Shown piece after piece: positions 16,902 to 26,104 of a stretch of 64,000 nucleotides of DNA. Position numbers and translations under genes: made by a program. Within the stretch, counting starts at the first letter, position 1, and each line of letters begins with the position of its first letter. The DNA is from Sedimentibacter sp. (lineage in GTDB: Bacteria > Bacillota > Clostridia > Tissierellales > Sedimentibacteraceae), in contig JAHDLA010000001.1 in assembly GCA_018436705.1 (NCBI GenBank), positions 180,926 through 244,925 of the forward strand, read 5' to 3'. The notes below the pieces were generated by a model. The model saw only the letters and a program-made list of their open reading frames with translations, was not told where the DNA came from and did not search any database.

Positions 16902-17678
16902 ATGTCTAAGGCAATAGAAGCCGAAAATTTAAGTTTTAGCTACGGGTATGAACCGATTTTTTCAAAAATCGGTTTCTCTGTTTATGGGGGAGACTTTGTA
17001 GCTGTTATAGGTTCAAACGGAACCGGAAAAAGTACTCTGATGCGCATAATGTTAGGTGAACTTGCCCCCACAGGCGGAAACATAAAGCTTTTTAATCAAG
17101 ATGTATCACATTTCAAGGACTGGCCTAAAGTTGGATATGTACCTCAGTCCGGCATACATTCTGCCGACAGTTTTCCTGCTACTGCAGAAGAAATAGTAAC
17201 AGCAAATCTTTTTTCACAAATCGGGCTTCTGCGCTTTCCAAAGAAGAAGCACCGCGATAAAGTCATGCAGGCTCTCAAGCTTGTAGGAATGGAAGCATAC
17301 TCCAAGCGCATGATCAGCGAGCTATCCGGCGGACAGCGCCAGAGAATCATGCTGGCACGGGTTCTGGTAAACAATCCTGAGATAATGCTGTTAGATGAAC
17401 CTACAACAGGAGTGGACACCGGCACAGTAGAATCTTTGTATGAATTGCTATACTCTCTGAACAAAGAAACCGGTCTTACAATTGTAATGATCACTCACGA
17501 TATAGGCAGGGCATCAAATTATGTATCACGCATTCTTTGCCTGGAAGAAGGGTCTCTTGTAGAGCTTGGTAAAGAACAGGTTGCAGAAGAGCTTTCACAC
17601 AAGCATAAGCATCCTATACAAAATACTCATACTGTACAGAAAGGTGATGATGGGCATGGCAGCAATTTTAGAATATGA
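16902..17678 (+). CDS. znuC: Zinc ABC transporter, ATPase
   Basis: ABC ATPase of 258 residues with Walker A GSNGTGKST (about 38-46), signature LSGGQRQR (about 144), Walker B IMLLDEPTTGVD (about 165) and the switch His in MITHD. A C-terminal extension with HKHKH may bind metal. The end overlaps the permease gene. Confidence 0.94.
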   Translation: MSKAIEAENLSFSYGYEPIFSKIGFSVYGGDFVAVIGSNGTGKSTLMRIMLGELAPTGGNIKLFNQDVSHFKDWPKVGYVPQSGIHSADSFPATAEEIVTANLFSQIGLLRFPKKKHRDKVMQALKLVGMEAYSKRMISELSGGQRQRIMLARVLVNNPEIMLLDEPTTGVDTGTVESLYELLYSLNKETGLTIVMITHDIGRASNYVSRILCLEEGSLVELGKEQVAEELSHKHKHPIQNTHTVQKGDDGHGSNFRI

Positions 17679-18483
17679 ATTTATGAGACGGGCATTTGTT
17701 GTTGGAATACTTCTTGCCGTTATTACGCCTTGTGTAGGCATAATCGTAGTATTTAAACGCCTTTCCATGATTGGAGATGCGCTGTCTCACACGTCTCTGG
17801 CCGGTGTGTCCGCAGGTCTGGTAATGAGTATAAATCCGATTCTGGGTTCACTTCTTGCTTGCATAATTGCTGCACTGAGTATAGAAGCAATACGGAAAAA
17901 AATCCCTAAGTATGCCGAAATGTCCATAGCAATAATAATGTCGGCAGGTATAGGTCTTGCAGGCGTTTTATCGGGCTTTGTAAAAAGTTCCGCCAATTTT
18001 AACAGCTTCCTATTTGGCAGCATAGTTGCCATCAGCGACTTTGAAATGATACTGGTAATTATTATAAGCAGCGCAGTAATTTTATCATTTTTACTTCTGT
18101 ACAAGGAGCTGTTTTATATCGCTTTTGATGAAAGATCTGCACGCCTTGCAGGTATACCTGTAAAAACCATAAACTTTATTTTTACAATACTTACAGCTGT
18201 AACTGTATCTGTTGCAGCACGTACCGTAGGTGCTCTTATAGTATCATCTCTAATGGTAATACCTGTGGCATGCGCTATGCAGTTTGGAAAAAGCTACAAG
18301 CAAACTGTTATATATTCGATTTGTTTTGCGGTTTTCTTTATGATTGCAGGACTTTATACTGCCTATTACCAGCGGCTGAAGCCGGGTGGAACCATTGTTC
18401 TTATAGGTGTTGTATGCCTTATACTGATTTTGAGCACAAAAAGCTTTATGACAGGTCTCAGGCATTACAAAAAAAGTTCGTAA
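17647..18483 (+). CDS. znuB: Zinc ABC transporter, permease
   Basis: Metal ABC permease with about eight membrane segments, ABC-3 family (RLSMIGDALSHTSLAGVSAG is characteristic). The frame is open from 17566, but the upstream part is unrelated sequence inside znuC. ATGs at 17647, 17650 and 17656 follow AAAGG at 17640-17644, so translation starts among these, overlapping znuC. A hairpin terminator follows. Confidence 0.93.
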   Translation: MMGMAAILEYEFMRRAFVVGILLAVITPCVGIIVVFKRLSMIGDALSHTSLAGVSAGLVMSINPILGSLLACIIAALSIEAIRKKIPKYAEMSIAIIMSAGIGLAGVLSGFVKSSANFNSFLFGSIVAISDFEMILVIIISSAVILSFLLLYKELFYIAFDERSARLAGIPVKTINFIFTILTAVTVSVAARTVGALIVSSLMVIPVACAMQFGKSYKQTVIYSICFAVFFMIAGLYTAYYQRLKPGGTIVLIGVVCLILILSTKSFMTGLRHYKKSS

Positions 18484-18515
18484 TTTTATATATTCTAATA
18501 AAACTTTACAGCAAA

Positions 18516-18543
18516 AAACAGGAAACTTAGGTTCCTGTTTTTT
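18516..18543 (+). terminator. Terminator of the znu operon
   Basis: The arms AAACAGGAA and TTCCTGTTT with a 7-base loop, followed by Ts. It lies between the convergent znuB and htrA genes and is flanked by A and T runs, so it may act in both directions. Confidence 0.85.
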
Positions 18544-18559
18544 ATTTGGAGGGTTTAAA

Positions 18560-19807
18560 TTAATTATTGAAATCTTCGGGCTTTTCCTTTAAAGTCATTG
18601 TTACCTTTTGTTCCTGCCCGTTCCTGATTAATGTAATTTCCGTTTTGTCATTTTCTTTGTATTCATATAAATTTCTCTTTAAGTCTGACATACTTTCTAT
18701 CTTATCTCCGTCTATTGCAGTAATAACATCGCCTGATTCAATTCCTGCTTCTGATGCCGGAGAGTTATCCATTGTCTCAATTACAACAACTCCGTAATCT
18801 GCCGAAACATCAATTCCTAAAGCTGTCTCGTATGTTTCTACATCTACTCCCGTTATACCTATATATACTGTGGAAAGCTTGCCGTCTTTAATTATCTGCT
18901 CTACTATTGGCTTAGCAACATTGATAGGAATTGAAAATCCAAGTCCTTCTGCTGTGCTCATCTTAGCTGTATTTATTCCAACTACTTCTCCTTCGGCATT
19001 AAACAAAGGACCGCCGCTGTTGCCGGAATTTATTGATGCATCTGTTTGAATCAAAGGCTCAATTACTGTTCCGTCTTCAAACTGTATTGATCTGTCCAGT
19101 CCGCTCACAATACCCTGTGTAACTGTTCTTTCAAGGTCAAGAGTCATTGGGTTACCTATGGCTACAACCGGTTCTCCTACCTTAAGAACATCTGAGTCTC
19201 CCAAATCAACAGTAGGAAGGCCTGTTCTATTAATTTTTACTACTGCCAGATCCAGAGAAGTATCATACCACATAACTTCTCCTACCTCAGTAGTCCCATC
19301 TATCAGTGAAACTGTTATGTTTTCATATTCTCCGTCCCCGATTACATGAGAATTTGTCACAATATATCCGTTGGAATCAACTATGAAACCTGAACCCATG
19401 CTCTGCCCTTTCTGGGTCTGAGGACCAAAGAAAGTGTCATATTGCTTAACAATATCTGTTGTAATTCCCACAACTGCTTTCTGAGCTTTTTCCGCTACCG
19501 CAACCGCAAAGTATACATCATCAGTAAGGTTTATGTTAACATCCTGAGCAGTCAAAGCCGAAGTAACACTGCTTTCCGGGCTTAGCTTGCTTGCTGCCAT
19601 GTAGCCTCCATATCCTCCGGCCAAACCTCCTATGAGAGCGGCAACCAACGCCACAGCCACATACCTGAAAAACAAATTTTTCTTTCTTTTTTTCTTTTTA
19701 GGTTCTTCCGAAGACGGTATTACAAAATTAATGCCGTTCTCATTACTGTTATATTCCTTGTTATCATAACTGCTATTTTCATTGAATAAGTTTCTTTCAT
19801 CATCCAT
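18560..19807 (-). CDS. htrA: HtrA/DegP-like serine protease
   Basis: Membrane-anchored quality-control protease, 415 residues. A cytoplasmic N-terminus rich in Asn/Glu/Lys (1-47) is followed by one membrane segment (about 49-71, with GG repeats), then the trypsin-like domain with His in VTNSHVIG, Asp in TSLDLAVVK and Ser in NSGNSGGPLFN, and one C-terminal PDZ domain (about 310-405). B. subtilis relatives are controlled by the CssRS two-component system; here a direct repeat before the gene could be such a site. Confidence 0.94.
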   Translation of the reverse strand: MDDERNLFNENSSYDNKEYNSNENGINFVIPSSEEPKKKKRKKNLFFRYVAVALVAALIGGLAGGYGGYMAASKLSPESSVTSALTAQDVNINLTDDVYFAVAVAEKAQKAVVGITTDIVKQYDTFFGPQTQKGQSMGSGFIVDSNGYIVTNSHVIGDGEYENITVSLIDGTTEVGEVMWYDTSLDLAVVKINRTGLPTVDLGDSDVLKVGEPVVAIGNPMTLDLERTVTQGIVSGLDRSIQFEDGTVIEPLIQTDASINSGNSGGPLFNAEGEVVGINTAKMSTAEGLGFSIPINVAKPIVEQIIKDGKLSTVYIGITGVDVETYETALGIDVSADYGVVVIETMDNSPASEAGIESGDVITAIDGDKIESMSDLKRNLYEYKENDKTEITLIRNGQEQKVTMTLKEKPEDFNN

Positions 19808-19869
19808 AATATTTTCCTCCCATACTTTTAATATATATTATTGATTTCATATTTAGAATTTACCCATTT

Positions 19870-19889
19870 AATGTGATAGAAATGTGATA
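19870..19889. promoter_or_regulatory. Direct repeat upstream of htrA
   Basis: AATGTGATA occurs at 19870-19878 and 19881-19889, exactly 11 bases apart, about 65-80 bases before the htrA start. The spacing of one helical turn is typical of OmpR-family response-regulator boxes. The rest of 19808-20142 (335 bases) is plain AT-rich sequence apart from the terminator near 20,090. Confidence 0.4.
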
Positions 19890-20075
19890 TTTTATTCAAA
19901 TCTTTAAAATTTATTTTCAAATATATAAAAACAAATTTAAATCATTAACATTCTTCTATAATCATATATTACCATTAATTTCTTAATTGAAACTAAAAAA
20001 TAGCAATCCACTCAAAAAGATTTGACTGCTATCAAAATTAACTCTTTAAGCCTCCAAACTTGATGTATAGAATAA

Positions 20076-20109
20076 AAACCGGCAAGGAACATTCATTCCT
20101 TGCCGGTTT
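20076..20109 (-). terminator. Terminator of the large SLH-protein gene
   Basis: Perfect 14-base arms AAACCGGCAAGGAA (20076-20089) and TTCCTTGCCGGTTT (20096-20109), 6-base loop, with T-rich sequence following on the minus strand. Confidence 0.92.
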
Positions 20110-20142
20110 AATTAATACTACATTTTATTAATCAGATTTTGT

Positions 20143-23100
20143 TTATATTCCAATAAAAGTAAATAATCTGTATATAATAGCCGCAGCCTCTGCTCTTGTA
20201 GATACCCCGTCAGGGTCGAGAATATTGCCAGGTCTTCCGCTTATTATACCATATTGAACAGCCAATGCAATTTCCTCTTCTCCATAGGCAATTAAATCTC
20301 TGTCATTGAATGCAAGATACTGTTCTGTATTTTCCGGCACCTTACATCCTTTAATCTTTAATGCCCTTCCAGCCATTACTGCCATTTCAAGCCGTGAAAT
20401 ACCATTGTTTGGTTTGAATGTCCCATCTGTATAACCGTTAATGATACCTGATCTTACAGCTGAAGATATATAACCGCTGTACCAATCCGACGTATTTACA
20501 TCGTCAAAAGTATTTACTGCACCAGAATCACTGATGTTAAGCGCCGCTGTTATTAACTTGGCAAATTCAGCTCTTGTTACAGTGCCTTGAGGTTGAAATA
20601 TTCCTGAGCTCCTTCCAGCTATCACTCCATTAGAAGCGAGATATTCAATTTCCTGTTTTGCCCAAAATTCATCTGAAATATCTGTAAAGGTTGAACCGGT
20701 TTTATCGTCCTGAACTTTTAGAGTTTCAGAAGTTTCTTTACCTTTTGAGTTTCCGGAATTATCAGAATCGTCATCAGAATCGTCATTAGAATCATTAGGT
20801 TGTTCAGGTTCTTCAGATTCGCTGTCTTTAAGAGAATACACTATATTAAGCGTTGGTCTTTCTTCTATTTTGCTGCCTGCTCCCTCAAAAGATTCAGCCG
20901 TTCTTGTTCCTGTTCCGCTTAAAATTAAGCTTATTGCATTTCCGGATGTCCATTCATCTTTATTTACTATTTCCTGTATAAGGGCAGATATATTTGGCGT
21001 TCTTTGCCCTTCTCCTGCCAACCCTTCTGCTGCCCATTTTGGAATGTCTTTCCAAATAACGTCAGTCTGTGTTTTCGTCCTGCTTGATACGTCATAATTC
21101 AACGCAGAATTAAACGTTGCTGAATTTACTGCATTCTCTGCCTGTATCTTTACATTAAATGGATCCCTATTTTTGCTGTCTTTAATTTCATCCACGGTAA
21201 ACTGAACATATGCATCAACTATTTTTGCACCTTTAGGAACATGGATATCTTGAAATCTGAGTCCTATTACCTGATTTGTGCTTTCCTCCACAATTTCCAG
21301 GTCTGAGCTTCCGTCATCTAATGAACCGTCTGCTGCTTCTTCCATATCGTCAGTTGAAATTTTTACAGGCACTGCCAGCTTTATTTCATCCGGATTTTTG
21401 ATAAATGTTACAATTAAACGCGGTGCCTTTGAAGCAGAAGATTCATAAGCCCTTGCAGTTCTCGATCCTATTCCGCCTATTACAAATGTCATAGCATTGT
21501 TTTCATTCCAACCGTCCATATCAATTACTTCTTGTACAAGAGGTGCAATATTTGGAGTTTGCTGGTCAGTGCCCGAAGCGTCAACCACTGTCCATAAAGG
21601 CATATCCTTCCAATTCACTGAAGATTCAGTCAGTTTACGGTTTGATATATTTTTATTTTCAGCCGTAAATACCGATGAATTTGCTGCAGCTTCCGCCTGT
21701 ATATTTACATTGAACGGATCCGCGTTTTTAGCTTCATCAACGGTAAATTCAATGTATGCATCCAGAATTTTTGCTCCCTTAGGTATGGAAAGCTCTGTAA
21801 ATCTTAAACCTATAAGCTGCTCTTCTTTGTCAGTGCTGCTTGTTGGTTTTTCCCAAACTATCTCAAGGTCGGAGCTGTCCAGATACATCTCGCCGTCTAA
21901 TATATATTCCTCAACATCATCATTACCAGACTTGACAGACGTTGCTATATAGCCATCCGCTGCTTCAAATTCAGGAAGAGCCACAGTTATGGATACTTCA
22001 TTGGTTATTACTTTTCCTGTTGCATCTGAAACTTCCGCATATATTTTAATATCCTGATTGCGAGTCGGCGCATTTTTAATATTTACTGTTCCGTCAGCAG
22101 ATATTTCTACTATGTTATCTTTGCTTGCATTGTACTCCACTGTCATATCCTGTGAGCTTATGGGACTGCCAGACTGATCTTTTGCAGCAACGCTTAATTT
22201 TACTTTATCTGAAGAGCCTACCAATATTTTATCTCCATCTGCTTTTAATTCCGCAGAATCCAATATAGGCACGAATCTCAAACCTTCTATACCAAAAGGC
22301 TGTGTAAAGCTGATTCCGCCGTCTCCTTTAAGCTGAGCACGCACGTAGTTTCTTAATGCATTTTCATAATCATTTAAATCGATAGTTGCACCTGTTGCAA
22401 TAATTTTACCGTTGGCTATCCATTCGATTGTATTGTAGTTTTGTCCATATATTGTAATAGTATCTTCATCCTCGTTGACAACAATGTTAGTTATTTTCGG
22501 CGTATCGCCTGTTGATACAAAATCCATTCCCAGCTCCCTCTTGGAAACTTTGGCACTTGCATAGAATGTGCCGTCTTCCATGGATTTGCGCACATTTTGG
22601 ACTGTATTCGAAGGAAGAAGCATTATATTGTAGCTAAAGCCTGTTGCGCTTACAGAATGCGTATCATCGTTTGAAAATCCCCATACCGGAAGCTCAGGCA
22701 TTGTTTTAGTTAATATATTATCCCACAAAATTCTGTCACTGTAGGAGTCTCCGTCTTTTTTGTTGATGATCTCCATTCCTACCAATGAATCATATTTTTT
22801 GAACAGATCAACATATTTAGAAATATTTGCTGGATTATTTGATGCATCCTCGCCTGCGGTACCCGTAGTATTAGAGCCTCCCGTATATCTCCCCGGATGA
22901 TTAATATGCGAAATTCCGCCTAATTCATCAGCCTTTGCAATATTACCTTCAAGTGTTGCTCCTGATTCATTATTAAAATCAGCAAAGAATGTGTTCACAT
23001 GATCCGACCTTGACTGCTCATTAGAATACAAAATACCGGTCATTCCTTTATTATCTCTGTCTGTACCTGCGGTTATTTCAGCAAGCCTTTGAGGTATAAG

Positions 23101-25134
23101 ATATACCTTATCTGCCGGCCTGTCTGTTCTGTCCCATGCAGTATTGGTGAAGTTGTGATCTGTAATAGCTAAAATATCAAATCCTTTTGCATAATGATCT
23201 TCAATCATTTCCTCTGGGGTATTCCCGCCATCGCTCTCAGTGGTATGAGCATGAAAATTAGCTTTGTATTGACCGAAAGTTGTCCAGTTTACAGACTCAT
23301 AAGGGCTGTTTATTGTCAGGTTCAATGGCACCATTACTGTTATTTTTATCGGATTGCTCTTGTATATTTCTTCGCCTATTGTCACTTCGGCATGAACTGT
23401 TACAGTTGTATCCTCTTCCGGTAAATTCTCAACGGTTATAATAGCTCCGCCGGTTGTTATTCCTGTACCTGTTGTTGCAATATTTAATATCCCATCTATA
23501 TCAGCTTTATATGCAATGGCAGCACTGGTAGTAATGTTTATATCATCACCGAATTTGTCTTTTGCCAATAAACATAATTCAACACTGGATTCAGGAGTAA
23601 TTTCATTTTTATCTGATGCAAGTGTTAAATTTACATTTGCTCTCTCAACGGTTAAACTGTCATATAGGAATGTATCCTCAACTATTGTATTAGTTTTGTT
23701 GTCAAAGCCTGTCATATAAGTTTCATACTTCATAGCATTTTCCGAAACAGTTATAACAGTAAAAGTAGGTGTTCTATAGAAATTTGGATCTGTTGCGTCA
23801 AGATCATCATTTGTACAAGGTCCGTACGGATTAAGTTCATGTCCTGCAGGCAATGCAGAGTTTAAATCCAAATATCCAAAATCCGGCGCAACAGGATCTC
23901 CTTCCTGTATCCAATCATTATTCATTATAGGAGCATAAAACTTCAAAGTGCTCCCTGTGTTTCCTGTATAGTACAGCGGAACATTCTGAGGAGCTGTAGC
24001 AATATTCACTCTTTCAGATATCTCTGTTACTATATCTAATTTATACCCATCAGGCTTTATAAAACCCCGACTAAGAACATGGTCATGACCCTGAAGTACT
24101 GTATCAACTCCGATTTCAGCAAAAATAGGAACCCAGTATTTTCTGTTGTTAATAACATCCGTATCATCCATGTGGTTCGCTCCGGAATACAGAGATTTAT
24201 GGAAGCCTACAATTACCCATTTTCCTTCATTTTTTGCTTCTGTTACTTCTTGACGCAAAAATTGTTCCTGTTTATCTCGCGCTGCTGTGTCATTCATTGA
24301 ATAAGCATTTTCCAGATTAAGTATAATAAACCTTGCAGCACCGTAATCAAATGCATATGATACTGGAACTCCTTCTACTTCACTTCCCCAAGTATAATGA
24401 CTTATCATTCCTCCTTCTCCACCATTACTTGAATCGTGATTTCCCATTGTTGCAACAGTAGGAATTTCGGAGATGAAACTGCCGCTATACGTTTCATTGT
24501 ATTGTGCGTTTCCAGGCTGATTAAAGAAAGACTCCCATTGTCCTTCATTTCCAGCTGTATTTGTCAAGTCACCTGCTATGTATATAAATTTTGAATTCGG
24601 ATACTTTTCCTTCATAATATCAAGATTAGCATTCCAGCCTTTTGCATGATCCCCATCTACCTGTGAGTCTGAAACATAAATAAAAGAAAATTCTTCTGTT
24701 CCTGACTGTGCAGTTTTGAAGGTTCTTATATTACTCATTGCCGCGTCGGTACCTAATCTGTAATTGTATTCTGTGTCCGGATTTAATCCGTCAACGGTTG
24801 CAGAATAAAAGTTTTTTTCTGTAATTGTCTGATCACTACCGTCTTTTATAGTGGAGTTTGCCAAAGTTCTTTTTTCAATTGCTGCGTTATAATTAACCGC
24901 AGTGTTCTCATCAGTACCGTTTTCCCAAACTTTTACCTTTGCCCCTGTAAGACTTGTATCTATAGTTGTCCAGTTCATGCTTATGCTTGTCTGGGGCTCG
25001 CTTGTCAGTGCAAGTGCGATTTGCTGCGGTATTTTTGTACTATCTGCTGCAAAAGCAACATTGCATACCGCTGACGATAAAAGCATGACCAATGCCAACA
25101 GCATGGACATACTTCTTTTAAAAAGTTTTTGCAT
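20143..25134 (-). CDS. Secreted SLH-anchored phosphoesterase: PAP-like domain plus PHP domain
   Basis: 1,663 residues. Signal peptide (about 1-29, AFA-A cleavage). Fibronectin-like N-domain of purple acid phosphatases (about 35-140), then a calcineurin-like metallophosphoesterase (about 148-360) with metal ligands in VSDSQVDGDH, GDLTN, GNHDSS and GHDHV. A Big-like domain precedes a PHP domain from about 620 (FHAHTTESDG, AITDHNF, HINHPGR). Two DNRLRE-type beta domains (about 1065-1235 and 1255-1430) and an Asp/Ser/Asn-rich linker lead to three SLH repeats (about 1480-1663) for attachment to cell-wall polymer. It is probably a cell-surface enzyme scavenging phosphate from esters. No partner genes are adjacent. 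Confidence 0.86.
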   Translation of the reverse strand: MQKLFKRSMSMLLALVMLLSSAVCNVAFAADSTKIPQQIALALTSEPQTSISMNWTTIDTSLTGAKVKVWENGTDENTAVNYNAAIEKRTLANSTIKDGSDQTITEKNFYSATVDGLNPDTEYNYRLGTDAAMSNIRTFKTAQSGTEEFSFIYVSDSQVDGDHAKGWNANLDIMKEKYPNSKFIYIAGDLTNTAGNEGQWESFFNQPGNAQYNETYSGSFISEIPTVATMGNHDSSNGGEGGMISHYTWGSEVEGVPVSYAFDYGAARFIILNLENAYSMNDTAARDKQEQFLRQEVTEAKNEGKWVIVGFHKSLYSGANHMDDTDVINNRKYWVPIFAEIGVDTVLQGHDHVLSRGFIKPDGYKLDIVTEISERVNIATAPQNVPLYYTGNTGSTLKFYAPIMNNDWIQEGDPVAPDFGYLDLNSALPAGHELNPYGPCTNDDLDATDPNFYRTPTFTVITVSENAMKYETYMTGFDNKTNTIVEDTFLYDSLTVERANVNLTLASDKNEITPESSVELCLLAKDKFGDDINITTSAAIAYKADIDGILNIATTGTGITTGGAIITVENLPEEDTTVTVHAEVTIGEEIYKSNPIKITVMVPLNLTINSPYESVNWTTFGQYKANFHAHTTESDGGNTPEEMIEDHYAKGFDILAITDHNFTNTAWDRTDRPADKVYLIPQRLAEITAGTDRDNKGMTGILYSNEQSRSDHVNTFFADFNNESGATLEGNIAKADELGGISHINHPGRYTGGSNTTGTAGEDASNNPANISKYVDLFKKYDSLVGMEIINKKDGDSYSDRILWDNILTKTMPELPVWGFSNDDTHSVSATGFSYNIMLLPSNTVQNVRKSMEDGTFYASAKVSKRELGMDFVSTGDTPKITNIVVNEDEDTITIYGQNYNTIEWIANGKIIATGATIDLNDYENALRNYVRAQLKGDGGISFTQPFGIEGLRFVPILDSAELKADGDKILVGSSDKVKLSVAAKDQSGSPISSQDMTVEYNASKDNIVEISADGTVNIKNAPTRNQDIKIYAEVSDATGKVITNEVSITVALPEFEAADGYIATSVKSGNDDVEEYILDGEMYLDSSDLEIVWEKPTSSTDKEEQLIGLRFTELSIPKGAKILDAYIEFTVDEAKNADPFNVNIQAEAAANSSVFTAENKNISNRKLTESSVNWKDMPLWTVVDASGTDQQTPNIAPLVQEVIDMDGWNENNAMTFVIGGIGSRTARAYESSASKAPRLIVTFIKNPDEIKLAVPVKISTDDMEEAADGSLDDGSSDLEIVEESTNQVIGLRFQDIHVPKGAKIVDAYVQFTVDEIKDSKNRDPFNVKIQAENAVNSATFNSALNYDVSSRTKTQTDVIWKDIPKWAAEGLAGEGQRTPNISALIQEIVNKDEWTSGNAISLILSGTGTRTAESFEGAGSKIEERPTLNIVYSLKDSESEEPEQPNDSNDDSDDDSDNSGNSKGKETSETLKVQDDKTGSTFTDISDEFWAKQEIEYLASNGVIAGRSSGIFQPQGTVTRAEFAKLITAALNISDSGAVNTFDDVNTSDWYSGYISSAVRSGIINGYTDGTFKPNNGISRLEMAVMAGRALKIKGCKVPENTEQYLAFNDRDLIAYGEEEIALAVQYGIISGRPGNILDPDGVSTRAEAAAIIYRLFTFIGI

Positions 25135-25324
25135 ATTAATTCTCCCTGTTTATTTATATTTTGTTAAACTAATTACTTCTATATATTTTAAAATCTAAAT
25201 ACTTAGAGTAATTAAGTTTAAACAAATAAACTATAAAATATTTTTATATAAATAGGATTAATTAAAAATGTATTTCATGTAAAAATTCGCCAAAGCTTTT
25301 ACTCATATTTATAAATATTAGCAA

Positions 25325-25353
25325 AAAAGCGGCTGTAAGAATCAGCCGCTTTT
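25325..25353 (-). terminator. Terminator of the DUF1538/P-II operon
   Basis: The 11-base arms AAAAGCGGCTG and CAGCCGCTTTT with a 7-base loop, followed on the minus strand by T-rich DNA. The rest of 25135-25374 is AT-rich and should contain the promoter of the SLH-protein gene's downstream neighbour strand; I see no other structure. Confidence 0.88.
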
Positions 25354-25374
25354 CTTCTTAAATTAATCTACTTT

Positions 25375-25737
25375 TTATCCTTCATTTTTATCTTTAAAAT
25401 CAACATTCATATGGACAATGCCGCATACTTCCTCAACAGGTATTGAAAACGACAAACCCTTCCCTTCTCTGTTAAGCCCTGCTTTATTTCTTATGGAATG
25501 CATTATTTGTTTTTTATCTTCACGCTTTGTTAGTATGAGAATTACATCTTTTTCGGGATGTATGGAAATTCCGAAAAACTTTTCTGCTTCATGGATTCCG
25601 GTTCCTCTTGCATTAAGAACTGTTCCTCCGGTTGCACCGGCCTCCCTTGCAGCATCCATTACAACGTCGTCAAATCCTCTGTTAACAACTGTAATTATCA
25701 AATCAAAATCTATATATGCATCTGTTCTATCTGCCAT
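25375..25737 (-). CDS. P-II-like regulatory protein (second copy)
   Basis: 120 residues with the P-II (GlnB-like) ferredoxin-like fold pattern: beta strand DFDLIITVVNRG, helix, GGTVLNARGTGIHEAEKFFGI in the T-loop region, EKDVILILTKRE and the C-terminal GLSFSIPVEEVCGI. It lacks the classical uridylylated Tyr loop of GlnB, so it is a divergent sensor. It is third in an operon with another P-II-like gene and DUF1538, suggesting that it reports on or gates the membrane protein. Confidence 0.78.
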   Translation of the reverse strand: MADRTDAYIDFDLIITVVNRGFDDVVMDAAREAGATGGTVLNARGTGIHEAEKFFGISIHPEKDVILILTKREDKKQIMHSIRNKAGLNREGKGLSFSIPVEEVCGIVHMNVDFKDKNEG

Positions 25738-25741
25738 ATCC

Positions 25742-26104
25742 CTACTCCTTTCTATTATCTGTAAGACCGCAGATATACTCTAAAGCCAGAGCGCTGTCTA
25801 TACTGCTTACAGGTATCGTAAAAGCTATGCCGTTTCCCGGTTCGCTCAGATTAAATTTTTCTTTTAGCTCGTTCAATATAATCTTGATGTTTTCTTCGTT
25901 GCCCACAGATATAATTATATCCTTTTCCGTACGCCCCAGGCCAAGGTAGTCAAGCATTTCAGATTTTGCTGTCCCCTTACCTAAAAGCATCATATTATAG
26001 GCAACTTTATTTTCTCTGAATAACTCTGCAAGTTTTTCGCCCCTGCCTCTGTCAATTATCGTAACAAGTGTCTTAATTTTGCCGGGCACACATTTATTCT
26101 CCAC
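25742..26104 (-). CDS. P-II-like regulatory protein (first copy)
   Basis: 120 residues. Motifs TLVTIIDRGRGEKLAELF, LLGKGTAKSEMLDYLGLGRTEKDIIISV and PGNGIAFTIPVSS follow the same plan as its neighbour, so the two arose by duplication and probably form hetero- or homotrimers. The start is GTG at 26104, which overlaps the TAG stop of the DUF1538 gene (TAGTG), with AGGAGG at the right distance. The ligand is unknown. Confidence 0.8.
   Translation of the reverse strand: MENKCVPGKIKTLVTIIDRGRGEKLAELFRENKVAYNMMLLGKGTAKSEMLDYLGLGRTEKDIIISVGNEENIKIILNELKEKFNLSEPGNGIAFTIPVSSIDSALALEYICGLTDNRKE

Noticed and set aside
17350..17366. TGGCAC sequence inside znuC as a sigma-54 promoter
   Set aside because: The -12 TTGC element is missing.
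17566..17646. Upstream extension of znuB
   Set aside because: It is an out-of-frame reading of the znuC end; a ribosome site precedes the ATGs at 17647-17656.
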